The translations under genes were made by a program, and so were the position numbers. DNA of 64,000 bases from Acidobacteriota bacterium (lineage in GTDB: Bacteria; Acidobacteriota; Terriglobia; Acidiferrales; UBA7541). Positions 46,826 through 55,595 of the stretch are shown here, piece by piece (positions within the stretch are counted from its first letter, which is position 1; each line of letters opens with the position of its first letter). Location of the stretch: NCBI GenBank assembly GCA_013289695.1, contig JABCZK010000017.1, positions 23,036-87,035 on the forward strand, in the 5' to 3' direction. The notes under the pieces are model-generated. The model did not search any database. It was not told the DNA's origin and was given only the letters and a program-made list of their open reading frames with translations.

Positions 46826-47767
46826 CTAACGCGCTCCGGCCGCTACTCCCAGATCATTCACAACTCCCCGCAAATATTTCAAACTTGCCGCCACACTCTG
46901 CGCCGGCGGAATCGGCGTCGCGCCGAATTTCACATCCTGCTCCACGACGGACCATCCCGAATACCCATTCTTCACCAGCGTCCGGAAAAACGCCGGGAAA
47001 TCGATGTTGCCCTGGCCGATCACCGTGAAGACCTTGTGCTCGATGGCCTCTTCAAACGTCCACTTATTCCGCCGCGCCTCTTCCAGCACCGCGGTGTTGC
47101 AATCCTTGATGTGCACGAACCGCAGCTTGTTCTTATATTTCTCCGCCTCTTTCACGGAATCGCCATAGCCGTAAACGCAGTGGCCCGTATCCAGGCACAA
47201 GCCCACATTCGTGTGCGACGTCGCGTCGTAAAAACGCTCGCACTCTTCGGGCGTCTCCACATAAGTCGCCACATGCGGATGAAACACCAAGTCCAGTCCA
47301 AACTCGTTCGCCACCTTCTCCGCATCCGCCACAATTTTCCCGATGTGCTTCCACTGCTCCGCGCTCAGCGTGGGACATCCCTTGTCGTGAGCGCGCCCGG
47401 AAAACGCATTGCGCTCGGGCGATTGGTCATCCGCCATCACCAGAAACGGCGCTTTCAAAGTCGCGAGCAAGTTTCCCACCTTGCGAATTCTCTCCATCAC
47501 CGCCTGGCTCGCCGCCGGATCGGTCATCTTCACCGGCACAAACGAAGCCAGCAGCTTCAGCTTGCGTTTTTCCAGCTGCGGCTGAAGAATTTTCGGATCC
47601 GTGGGAAAAAATCCGTACGGCCCAAGCTCCGATCCCGTGTAACCTGCTTCCATCATTTCATCCAACATCTTTTCGTAAGATTGCTCCCACGAAGGCCCGG
47701 GATAATCCAGCACTCCCCAGCTGTCGGGTGCCGAAGCAAATAGAAATCGTTCGCTGATTGTGCTCAT
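46826..47767 (-). CDS. iolE: Inosose dehydratase-like TIM-barrel protein
   Basis: 313 residues from ATG 47767 with GAGGTGAG just upstream. FASAPDSWGVLDYPGPSWEQ and MMEAGYTGSELGPYGFFPTD match the IolE opening. Metal ligands lie in LVFHPHVATYVETPEECER, VGLCLDTGHCVYGYGD and FVHIKDCN. It removes water from scyllo-inosose to give the diketone used by IolD. The IolE/IolH split cannot be settled by eye, but the N-terminus favours IolE. Confidence 0.8.
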   Translation of the reverse strand: MSTISERFLFASAPDSWGVLDYPGPSWEQSYEKMLDEMMEAGYTGSELGPYGFFPTDPKILQPQLEKRKLKLLASFVPVKMTDPAASQAVMERIRKVGNLLATLKAPFLVMADDQSPERNAFSGRAHDKGCPTLSAEQWKHIGKIVADAEKVANEFGLDLVFHPHVATYVETPEECERFYDATSHTNVGLCLDTGHCVYGYGDSVKEAEKYKNKLRFVHIKDCNTAVLEEARRNKWTFEEAIEHKVFTVIGQGNIDFPAFFRTLVKNGYSGWSVVEQDVKFGATPIPPAQSVAASLKYLRGVVNDLGVAAGAR

Positions 47768-47846
47768 GCTCACCTCGTTCCAGCCAAGTTGAATTTCCTC
47801 GCCAAACCCTTGACGGCCATTCATCTTCCGTCAATTTCTGCCAATG

Positions 47847-47937
47847 TTTGTGGGTCGCGGCTTTAGCCACGACATCAGACCGTCGAAATTGGTGCGGCTA
47901 TAGCCGCTGAAGCTCCGGTCTCAGGGTCGCGGCAAGC
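47847..47937. repeat. Hairpin-rich intergenic repeat (copy B)
   Basis: Contains GGGTCGCGGCTTTAG near its left end and the perfect palindrome GCGGCTATAGCCGC (47894-47907) followed by TGAAG. Copy A at 7897-7992 has GGGTCGTGGCTTTAG and GCGGCTTCAGCCGC followed by TGCAG in the same order. It separates the ADH gene from iolE. Confidence 0.55.
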
Positions 47938-47939
47938 TG

Positions 47940-49088
47940 TTACCGCCACGGCTCCAGCACCACTTTCATTGACTCCGCTTCCACGGACTTCTTCATTGCC
48001 GCATCCACATCCCGCAATCCATACCGGTGTGTCACAAATTCGCGGAGCGGATAATTCTTCATGTACCGCGCCATCTGCCGCATGCTCGGTCCGTAAGCCG
48101 CCGGCTCTTCGCCGCCCACTCCCAGAATCCGCGCATTCTTCGCGCAAATATGCCGATGCGGGCTAATCGGCACCTCGCCCAGATCCGAAAAATTCCCCGC
48201 CTCCACCAGCAATCCGCCGACGCGCAACATTTCCAGTGCCTCCGGCACCGCATCTGGCACACCGGCACATTCAATCACCATGTCCGTGCCGCGCCCATGC
48301 GTCAAGTCTTTAACCATCTGCAGGCGCTGTTCTTTCGGCATAGTTCCAACATTCACCGCGAGGTCCGCGCCCAGCCGCTTCGCAAAATTCAAGCGGTACT
48401 CCGATTTATCCACCGCGATAATTGTCCCCGCGCCCAGCATGCGCGCCTTCATCAGAAAACACATCCCCAAGGGACCGACGCCCAGCACCACGACGGTATC
48501 GTCGAACCGAAATGACTCGTTCGGAAACGCGGACATCTGTTTCGCGCGGTCGAGTCCCACCGACACCGCAAAAATCTCCGTCAGCACCGCCACTTCGGAA
48601 GGTAATTCGTCCGGCACCTTCACCAGGAAACTTCCCGGCACCACATACATGTACTGCGCCCATCCGCCAAAGAGATGCGGCGGATTCTTCGCGCTCAAAT
48701 TGTTGCCATAATCCGTTGCCTTCTCGCAGCAGTAGTACGGAAAATCGTGCCGGCAGTAATAGCACTCGCCGCACGCCACGTTCGCGCCCACCACCACGCG
48801 ATCTCCCTCGCGCAGCGCCACGCCCTCGAAGTCCGCATACTTTCCATCCCTGCCGATCGCCGCAATCGTTCCGACGTTCTCGTGCCCTTGAATAATCGGA
48901 AATTCCAGCTGACGGCCGCCGTACTGCGCGGTGTAACCCTGAAACGTGTGCTTGTCCGTGCCGCAAATCCCAGACATTTCCATGCGAATCAGCACACAAC
49001 CAGCAGCAGGTTCCGGCAAAGGGTATTCGCGTATCTCGTACTTCCCGGGTTTCACCAACGTCGCTGCCAGAACGCCTGGGGCCGCCAT
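47940..49088 (-). CDS. Zinc-dependent medium-chain alcohol/polyol dehydrogenase
   Basis: About 382 residues from ATG 49088 (ATG 49130 is the alternative, adding a short Cys/His-rich leader). Catalytic zinc motifs SGICGTDKHTFQG and PIIQGHENVG. Structural zinc Cys set NVACGECYYCRHDFPYYC. NAD fold VVVLGVGPLGMCFLMKARML. It resembles threonine/sorbitol dehydrogenase relatives. It may oxidise a cyclitol or a pathway alcohol. It is probably the first gene of the minus-strand iol arm. Confidence 0.85.
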   Translation of the reverse strand: MAAPGVLAATLVKPGKYEIREYPLPEPAAGCVLIRMEMSGICGTDKHTFQGYTAQYGGRQLEFPIIQGHENVGTIAAIGRDGKYADFEGVALREGDRVVVGANVACGECYYCRHDFPYYCCEKATDYGNNLSAKNPPHLFGGWAQYMYVVPGSFLVKVPDELPSEVAVLTEIFAVSVGLDRAKQMSAFPNESFRFDDTVVVLGVGPLGMCFLMKARMLGAGTIIAVDKSEYRLNFAKRLGADLAVNVGTMPKEQRLQMVKDLTHGRGTDMVIECAGVPDAVPEALEMLRVGGLLVEAGNFSDLGEVPISPHRHICAKNARILGVGGEEPAAYGPSMRQMARYMKNYPLREFVTHRYGLRDVDAAMKKSVEAESMKVVLEPWR

Positions 49089-49219
49089 GGATGTGTGCTC
49101 TTCGCAGTGCCCGCATTCCCGCGCGGACATTCGCCTGTTTCCGATGAAGACCGAACGAGTGCGATCCGTCCGGTCTCCGTAGGGTCTCGGTCTTCGCTCT
49201 GCGTGTTCGTCTGTTCCGT

Positions 49220-52200
49220 CTAGAAGAACAGTTTCAAAGAAAGCTGGCCAATGCGTCCCGGCAGAGTTCCAGAAACCTGCCCGAACGACGCCGACGTTGC
49301 CACGCCCCCGCTGAAACCGGTGATTCCGCTCGGTGTCAGGAACTGGGTGTGGTTGAAGAGGTTAAAGAATTCACCACGGAATTGCAGGTTGAACCGCTCC
49401 GTGATATGCGTGTCCTTTAGCAGCGCAAAATCCCAGTTGTTAATCCCGGGCCCGTGGAAATACCGACGCCTGGCGTCACCCTCTGTCCCTAAAGCGGAAG
49501 GCCCGAACGCCGCCGGACTGAAGTACTGGCCGCCCGTTTTTCGCGGGTTCGTGATATCCAGCGGCCCCACAATTTGCGGCGTGTCTACCGGCAGGGTAAT
49601 CGGTCCGCCGAAGCCAGTGCCCAACAACGATTGATCGTCTGTTTCGACGAGCGTGACGGGCAGGCCGGTGGCAAATTTTGTGATTCCGCTAATGGCCCAT
49701 CCGTGTGTCAGGCGTGTCGGGCCGCCCAACCTATCAATCGGCAGCGTGTAGTTGTAGCTCGCCACGAAATTGTTCGTGCTATCAAACGCGGAAAGCCCGC
49801 GGCTAAGCCGGTGGTTGAAAGGATTGATCTGTTCGCCGTAGCCGGAGGAGTCGTCGAAGGATTTGCTCAACGTGTAACCGATCAACGTCTGCAGGCGACC
49901 GCTGGTATGCCGGTAGCTAATCTGCAGCGAATTGTAAGACGAAGCGCCCGCCGTGATGAAATACGAATCGTTACCGAAGGGGATAATTCCCAGATCGCCG
50001 TTAGGCAGCACCGTATCGCAACCAGGGGCGCAAGGCAATGCGGTGCCGGGCGGTAAAGCTACTCCGCTAAACGGCGTGCGCGTCCCCAGAGAAAAGCTGT
50101 TATCTGCATGAATGTAGACATTATTTTCGCCACCGGGGCCACAAACGGTCTGGTGTGGCGCCAGATTGGCGGGATTGTTCAGCGCCAAGCAAAGCGCTGG
50201 ATTTCCCGGGTTCGCGGATATCGAAGAAAGCAGCCGGTGAGCTTGGGTCCCCACATAACTCACGGTCAGCAAATCCGACCGGGTGATCTGATGTTCGATG
50301 GAGAGTTCATATTCTTCCGCGTACGGCAGGCGGTTCTTGTTGTAAAAGGCCGGTGAGCTGCTGATCGTCCCGAAAGCGCTGAAGAAATCGGGCAAGGTAT
50401 CAAACGGAGGGCCCATCGCAGGATTCTTCGCGGAAAAGTGCAGCGGTGGTTGGGTTACCGGGAAAAAGTTGGTGATAGAAGAGCCCGCGGATCGGTTCGT
50501 GAATGGTGCGGCAAAAGTTGGCTCGTTCTGCCCCGTGTAGTTTCCGAATGGCGCGTCTCCAATTTCGTTGAAGTCCGTGGCGCCTTCAAACGTGCTGTAG
50601 AAGATGCCCCAACCCGCGCGAAGACTTGTCGTACCGGATTTGCCCAGAATCTTGCCAAGCAAACCGTCATAGTCTCCGAACGAATAGGCCAATCCCAACC
50701 TCGGAGCAAAGTTGTTCCAACGCGTGGGCGCCAGCGTGCTCGGAACACCAGGATCTCCGGGGAACACCCACCCTGTCGGTGAACCGGGGAAAACAACAGA
50801 CTGTTCCCCGGGGATCAGAGTTTGAATTTGATTGTACTTTTCTTTCCACGGCGCGCTCACGTCGTACCGCAGCCCATAGTTGAACGTCAAATTCGATTTC
50901 ACGCGCCAGCTATCTTGGCCATAGAAGCCAAGATAGAAATTGCGGCCGTACGAAGGATACGACTGCCCCTGCACGTAGGAACTGGGCGCCCCTAGCAGAA
51001 AGTCCACAAAATCGCTCCCAGTTTCACTGGGCTGACCGTTGAAATTGCTTCCGAAGAAGAAGTTTCCGTTCGAAACGTTATCAATCAGGTCTTCTTCCAA
51101 CTGGTCGTAGTGATACTGTCCACCGAATTTCAGCGTGTGCGTGCCCACAATCCTGCTGTAATTGTCCACCACCTGATAAATGTTATCGATCAAGCCGTTC
51201 GGACGGCTCGGGACTCCGATCACGAAGTCATTGAAATCAATTTCTGGAACGCCTTCCAGCGAAGGGACCAGCGGCACTATACCCGGAGCACCCGCTGCGC
51301 CGGACGCAAATCCCAGGCTCGCCAGCGTCACTCCCTTTCCGCCCTGAGGTTGGTTGAACAAGGTATCCAGGCGAAAATATCCCAGGCGAAATTCGTTTAC
51401 CGATGCAGAGCTGAACGTTTTCGTGGCCCCGAGAGTGACGTTGTACGTTTGCCCTTTCCCATCTACGTTAAACCCTGGGTAAAGCGGCGCGTTCCCCGGC
51501 CAATACGGATCAATCCGGTTGTAGCGGTCCCAATAAAAGTAGGCCGTGAGAAGCCCGAAACCGGTGTTGGCGTCCCCTCGCCCGCTGAATTTGTTATCGC
51601 TGAGATCTGTTGCTCCCGCATTGGTGGTAAAGGTCGGCAGGCCCGAGCCATTTGTTCCGTTCGCCGGCAGAATAAACGGAAGCAGGTTTGCCGAGATTGG
51701 ATTGAAGACCGTGGGCGACAACGTCGCATTAGGCAGAACGCATTGGGTGTTGTTCGTGCATCCCGGAAAAAAATACCTCTCACCAGGCGTTACCGTGTAT
51801 CCCAGTTGATTGGTCAATACGGCCGCCCAATTATTCGCCGCGTTGCAATTCAGCGCCGGCGGAGTGCAGCTCTGTACCGTCGTTGGATTGCCGTGTGCAT
51901 CCACTAAACTCGCTGCTACCGACGAGAGGTTTCCGCCTTCCAACGCCGAGGTCGGGGCCCCAGTAATGCGTTGGGTCTGTCCCTGAATCAGCCGGTTTCC
52001 TTGATAATCCGCGAAGAAAAAGATCTTGTCGCGCTTGATCGGACCGCCGAATGTGCCGCCAAATTGGTTCTGGTGATACGCGCCCCGTTGTCCTTGGTCG
52101 AAGTAGTTCGCGGCATCGAAATCGGTATTGCGCACGAATTCGAAAAGATTCCCGTGGTAGCCGTTTGTGCCGGACTTGGTGACTACGTTAATCAAGCCAC

Positions 52201-52963
52201 CGCTATAGTTGCCGTACTCGGCGTCCGGATTGTTCGTCAGGATGCGAAATTCGTAGATCGAATCAAGATTGGGAATCGCTCCGGCGCCGGAAAATCCCAA
52301 CTCCTGCACCAGTATTCCATTCAAGATGAAGCCGTTTTCCGATTCGCGCATTCCGTTCACGGACACCGCGCCCGAATCCAAATCGCCCGATACTTGTGGC
52401 ACCGCAAAACCCGCCGAAATAAATGGTCCCGCGTAAGCTCCCGTCATTTGCGACGCCGTCTGCGCCACGCCCGGCTGCAAACCCAGCAAATCGGTATAGC
52501 TGCGCGTCACCAGCGGCACATCGGTCATCGTTTTGCCGGTGATCACCTCGCCCATCTGCGTGCTCTCGGTATCGACGTGCAAAGTGTCGCTCAAAACTTC
52601 CACTTTTTCGGTCGTTGCGCCAACTGCCAGTTTCACGTCAGTCACCAGCGCCGAGTTCACATCCAGGATCAGGCCTGTCTCCGTGTAACCCTTGAAGCCG
52701 CTCTGCTGCACGCTGATCGTGTAAGTCCCCAGTGGCAGCGATTGGAAGGAATAAAATCCCTGTGAGTTGGTGGTCCGCGTCGTGGCCACCCCTGTATCCA
52801 CGTTGGTCGCGGTTACCGTCGCGCCCGCCACCACCGCGCCGCTGGGATCAGTGACAGTCCCCGAAATGCTCGCGGTCACGCCGGCCAGCAACCGTCCGCA
52901 CGTGAACAGCGCCAATGCGAAAACCAAGACAGCCAAATATTTCCCAAATCGTGTGCTTCGCAT
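49220..52963 (-). CDS. TonB-dependent receptor with carboxypeptidase-regulatory-like domain
   Basis: 1247 residues, the acidobacterial Oar-like type. A signal peptide (LAVLVFALALFTCGRLLA) is followed by a beta-sandwich (VTASISGTVTDPSGAVVAGA), a plug domain (VLSDTLHVDTESTQMGEVIT), and a long beta-barrel ending in IGQLSLKLFF with terminal Phe, as outer-membrane proteins need for assembly. It probably takes up a large or scarce glycan or cyclitol compound. It lies just upstream of the inositol minus-strand arm. A strong promoter and palindrome precede it. Confidence 0.92.
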   Translation of the reverse strand: MRSTRFGKYLAVLVFALALFTCGRLLAGVTASISGTVTDPSGAVVAGATVTATNVDTGVATTRTTNSQGFYSFQSLPLGTYTISVQQSGFKGYTETGLILDVNSALVTDVKLAVGATTEKVEVLSDTLHVDTESTQMGEVITGKTMTDVPLVTRSYTDLLGLQPGVAQTASQMTGAYAGPFISAGFAVPQVSGDLDSGAVSVNGMRESENGFILNGILVQELGFSGAGAIPNLDSIYEFRILTNNPDAEYGNYSGGLINVVTKSGTNGYHGNLFEFVRNTDFDAANYFDQGQRGAYHQNQFGGTFGGPIKRDKIFFFADYQGNRLIQGQTQRITGAPTSALEGGNLSSVAASLVDAHGNPTTVQSCTPPALNCNAANNWAAVLTNQLGYTVTPGERYFFPGCTNNTQCVLPNATLSPTVFNPISANLLPFILPANGTNGSGLPTFTTNAGATDLSDNKFSGRGDANTGFGLLTAYFYWDRYNRIDPYWPGNAPLYPGFNVDGKGQTYNVTLGATKTFSSASVNEFRLGYFRLDTLFNQPQGGKGVTLASLGFASGAAGAPGIVPLVPSLEGVPEIDFNDFVIGVPSRPNGLIDNIYQVVDNYSRIVGTHTLKFGGQYHYDQLEEDLIDNVSNGNFFFGSNFNGQPSETGSDFVDFLLGAPSSYVQGQSYPSYGRNFYLGFYGQDSWRVKSNLTFNYGLRYDVSAPWKEKYNQIQTLIPGEQSVVFPGSPTGWVFPGDPGVPSTLAPTRWNNFAPRLGLAYSFGDYDGLLGKILGKSGTTSLRAGWGIFYSTFEGATDFNEIGDAPFGNYTGQNEPTFAAPFTNRSAGSSITNFFPVTQPPLHFSAKNPAMGPPFDTLPDFFSAFGTISSSPAFYNKNRLPYAEEYELSIEHQITRSDLLTVSYVGTQAHRLLSSISANPGNPALCLALNNPANLAPHQTVCGPGGENNVYIHADNSFSLGTRTPFSGVALPPGTALPCAPGCDTVLPNGDLGIIPFGNDSYFITAGASSYNSLQISYRHTSGRLQTLIGYTLSKSFDDSSGYGEQINPFNHRLSRGLSAFDSTNNFVASYNYTLPIDRLGGPTRLTHGWAISGITKFATGLPVTLVETDDQSLLGTGFGGPITLPVDTPQIVGPLDITNPRKTGGQYFSPAAFGPSALGTEGDARRRYFHGPGINNWDFALLKDTHITERFNLQFRGEFFNLFNHTQFLTPSGITGFSGGVATSASFGQVSGTLPGRIGQLSLKLFF

Positions 52964-53067
52964 TCCCCACCCCCCAAATTTGTTGACGCTCGATCGAATA
53001 GGACCCTGCGAGCCGGCGGATCTTCGGCTTATCCGCCACGATTCCTTCTCCGATCTTGCGAGCGAAA

Positions 53068-53087
53068 CGGTTAGAAAAGTCTAACCG
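53068..53087. promoter_or_regulatory. Perfect 20-bp palindrome in the receptor leader
   Basis: CGGTTAGA (53068-53075), AAAG, TCTAACCG (53080-53087): perfect 8-bp arms. It lies about 11-31 bases downstream of the predicted transcription start, a position where a bound repressor would block transcription. The half-site CGGTTAGA recurs at the iolB start region. Confidence 0.6.
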
Positions 53088-53104
53088 GTTATTCCTTGCA
53101 AAGG

Positions 53105-53133
53105 CTTATAGTGTAGGCTCCTTCCTTTGTCAA
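53105..53133 (-). promoter_or_regulatory. TonB receptor promoter
   Basis: On the minus strand TTGACA (53133-53128), 17 bases, TATAAG (53110-53105): one of the best sigma70-type matches in the window. The leader to the ATG at 52963 is about 135 bases. Confidence 0.7.
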
Positions 53134-53442
53134 GTTGTTTCACCGCTGCAGCGAGGCCGCGCGCGCTCGGGCTCATACCAAGCCAAGTCCATAAGTGTCT
53201 ATCGTTCTTGTCTCAAGGAAAATCACTCAGTTCCTGTGCTTCCTTCCGCGTGCTTCTCTCCAACCTTCGCCAGTGCGCCCCTAAATTCTCAGCGGGCGTG
53301 CGCCGCACCGATCAATTGCCACGCGCGGGCGTGCGCGCGATCGCTAGCCTCGCATCCGCACCAGATGCCCTCGCCGCCATCTACTGTCAGACTTATATAA
53401 CCGATTAGAAATACAAATCGCACGCGATACAGGTGGGGCCCT
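53134..53442. other. Intergenic region between receptor promoter and MFS gene end
   Basis: No gene or RNA was recognised. The frames here lack family similarity and Shine-Dalgarno signals. Confidence 0.35.
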
Positions 53443-55011
53443 CTAAATCAGCTGGTCGGTTTTGGCGGGAATCATCAGTGACGCGACTGCAGCGCTGGCC
53501 ACGCACAAACTTGCGCAGATCAACATTACGATTCGGAATCCAAACACAAACGCATGGGAAATTGAGGCACGGAGCAGCGCGGCCGTCTGGGCATCGAGAC
53601 CGGAGGGCACATCGAGGCCAGCGAGCTTGATCTGGTTCGAGCGAACGTACTGGAGAATCCCGGGTGGCAGCACCGCGCCCCTGAGACTTCGATTCAAGCT
53701 GGAGCTGAATAGTTTCACCATCACGATTCCGAGGATTGCCACGGCAAGCACGCTGGCAACCCGAGCGACCGCGTTGTTGATGCCGGAGGCGGCGCCGGCG
53801 CGTTCCTGCGCCACGGAACTCATCACTACCGTGGTGAGCGGTGCCACGCTAATCGCCATTCCGAGGCCGAGAACGGCGAACGCCGGGAAGAAACCTATCC
53901 AATAGCCGGCGCCCACACCGGGCACCGCGCAGAGTACGAAACCCAGCGCCGCGATCAGCGGCCCGACGATCAGCGGCGCCTTCGACCCGTAGCGCGTGAC
54001 CAGTCCGCCGGACCAGCGCGAAAGTAAGAACAGCAGCAGAATTAGGGGAAGCGCAGCCGCGCCGGCCGCGGTTGTCGAATATCCCTGCACCTGAATAAGG
54101 TCCATAGGAAACAAGAAAAAGAAAATTCCAAGAGCGGCGTAGAGAAACAGAGTGAGCAGGTTCGCGCCACTAAATCCGCGAGACGCAAACAGCGCTGGCG
54201 GAACCATGGGTGAACTGATTCTGTCCTCAACGAACGCGAAACCAATCAGCAAGCCGAAGCCTAAAATCAGGCTTCCGTAAACCAGAGGCTGGTGCCAACC
54301 GAGACTCGTGGACTCGATGAAGCCGTAAACCACACCGCCCAATCCCACTGTTGCGACCAGCGCCCCCAGCCAATCGACATGCCCGGCGTCCGCGTTGCGG
54401 CTTTCGGGAACGCGCCAAAGCGAAATTGCGATCACTGCGGCGGCGAGAGGAACGTTGATGAAGAATACCCAGCGCCAGGAAGCATGCTCAATCAGCCAGC
54501 CACCCAGCACCGGCCCGATCGCCGTGGTGATCGCAGTAAAGCCGGACCAGGTGCCGATCGCTTGGCCGCGGCTTTTCTCCTCGAAGGATGCGCTGATGAG
54601 CGACAAACTGCCGGGCACGAGAAACGCTGCTCCCACACCTTGTACACTTCGCGCGATTACCAGTTGCTGAATATTCGAAGCAAGACCACAAGCGATGGAA
54701 GCGACGGCGAAAATCCCCACGCCAATCAGGAACACCAACCGACGGCCAAATAAATCGCCGAGCGAGCCGCCGACGAGAAGCAGAGCCGCCAGAAACAACC
54801 CGTAAGATTCGACGACCCATTGCACGTCAACGACGCTGGCATGCAAGCTTGCCTGCAGTGCCGGCAAAGCTACATTGACGACAGTGCCGTCAATAAAGGC
54901 CATGCTGGAGCCCAAAATTGTGGCTGCCAGGATCCATCGCCCGGCTTGCGCTGTGCACGGAGCATCAGCACTCAGCGATCGGACGACGCCTTGGTCGCAG
55001 GGCGGTTTCAT
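53443..55011 (-). CDS. MFS exporter, DHA2 (EmrB/QacA) family
   Basis: 522 residues with about 14 membrane helices. Motif D1/A: SSMAFIDGTVVNVALPALQA and LLVGGSLGDLFGRRLVFLIG. Motif C region: GSLSLISASFEEKSRGQAIG. DHA2 proteins export drugs or metabolites with proton antiport. No adaptor (EmrA) or regulator is adjacent, so it acts alone or with distant partners. The gene starts just before the tRNA scar region. Confidence 0.88.
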   Translation of the reverse strand: MKPPCDQGVVRSLSADAPCTAQAGRWILAATILGSSMAFIDGTVVNVALPALQASLHASVVDVQWVVESYGLFLAALLLVGGSLGDLFGRRLVFLIGVGIFAVASIACGLASNIQQLVIARSVQGVGAAFLVPGSLSLISASFEEKSRGQAIGTWSGFTAITTAIGPVLGGWLIEHASWRWVFFINVPLAAAVIAISLWRVPESRNADAGHVDWLGALVATVGLGGVVYGFIESTSLGWHQPLVYGSLILGFGLLIGFAFVEDRISSPMVPPALFASRGFSGANLLTLFLYAALGIFFFLFPMDLIQVQGYSTTAAGAAALPLILLLFLLSRWSGGLVTRYGSKAPLIVGPLIAALGFVLCAVPGVGAGYWIGFFPAFAVLGLGMAISVAPLTTVVMSSVAQERAGAASGINNAVARVASVLAVAILGIVMVKLFSSSLNRSLRGAVLPPGILQYVRSNQIKLAGLDVPSGLDAQTAALLRASISHAFVFGFRIVMLICASLCVASAAVASLMIPAKTDQLI

Positions 55012-55282
55012 CAGGCTATGGATGCATCCTCGCAGCGTGAAGTATCGCTGTGATCAGGTCTTGGGTATAAGCGCGATCGCATAGCTGGGCTGCTCGAGCC
55101 TAAGTATGGCAGACCACTACGGAAGACCACTCGTGGAAATCGTTAAATACAGGCAGCAGCAAATTAAGAAAGTCGGCCGGGGATTTGACCTTCCGCCGTC
55201 GTCGCTTGGGCGAGGTGGGCCGCAAATTCTTGAAGGCAAGTCCGCAGCCTAATCAGTGATCCAATGAAAGGAAGGGCGAAAA
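55012..55282. other. Intergenic region next to the tRNA scar
   Basis: No intact gene. A short plus-strand frame ending QILEGKSAA before a stop near 55252 could be the end of a lost gene but matches nothing recognisable. Confidence 0.3.
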
Positions 55283-55334
55283 TGGTCGGGGCGAATGGAT
55301 TTGAACCATCGACCTCCTGGTCCCGAACCAGTGG
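55283..55334 (-). pseudogene. 3' part of a tRNA-Pro(CGG): probable attachment-site scar
   Basis: On the minus strand: anticodon loop TTCGGGA (anticodon CGG) with a four-pair stem CTGG/CCAG, variable AGGTC, T-arm GATGG-TTCAAAT-CCATT, acceptor strand CGCCCCG, then ACCA. The pairing and sequence stop at tRNA position 28. Upstream there is no D-arm or 5' acceptor strand. Tyrosine integrases often recombine inside the anticodon arm and leave such 3' duplicates. No integrase is seen nearby. Confidence 0.75.
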
Positions 55335-55438
55335 ACAAAATCACATAAGTCGCTGTCCTGGCGTCATTTATTGATTTTCGGGCCGCTCTCTGATGGACAA
55401 GTCGTGACAAGCCGCCGCTAGATGTTCACACCGCAAAA

Positions 55439-55546
55439 ATGCGGATTATCCTCGCCGGCGTGAGACTGCTTTACGACGGGGATATGATCGATATCCCAGT
55501 CTCACCCGTGCCGGAAGACATTGCATCGGAAGAGCTTGCAGCATAG
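55439..55546 (+). other. Short open frame, possible gene remnant
   Basis: 35 codons (MRIILAGVRLLYDGDMIDIP...SEELAA). The composition is protein-like but no ribosome site or family is recognised. It lies between the tRNA scar and the XRE promoter and may be the end of a gene carried by the lost element. Confidence 0.25.
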
Positions 55547-55560
55547 CTGGGGGCTGGCTA

Positions 55561-55590
55561 TTGACAATTTATAACATAGCGTGTTATAAA
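55561..55590 (+). promoter_or_regulatory. XRE gene promoter with a perfect palindromic operator
   Basis: TTGACA (55561-55566) and TATAAA (55585-55590) are 18 bases apart. TTTATAACA (55568-55576), TAGCG, TGTTATAAA (55582-55590) is a perfect inverted repeat with 9-bp arms covering the spacer and the -10 box. The expected transcription start (about 55597) falls on the ATG at 55596, so the mRNA is probably leaderless. The site is a natural target for autorepression by the encoded XRE protein. Confidence 0.75.
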
Positions 55591-55595
55591 AAACC

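Noticed and set aside
34491..49130. Possible hidden iolC or iolJ in the inositol island
   Set aside because: Every frame over 60 codons in this stretch is either an identified gene or antisense to one. None shows PfkB or class II aldolase motifs.
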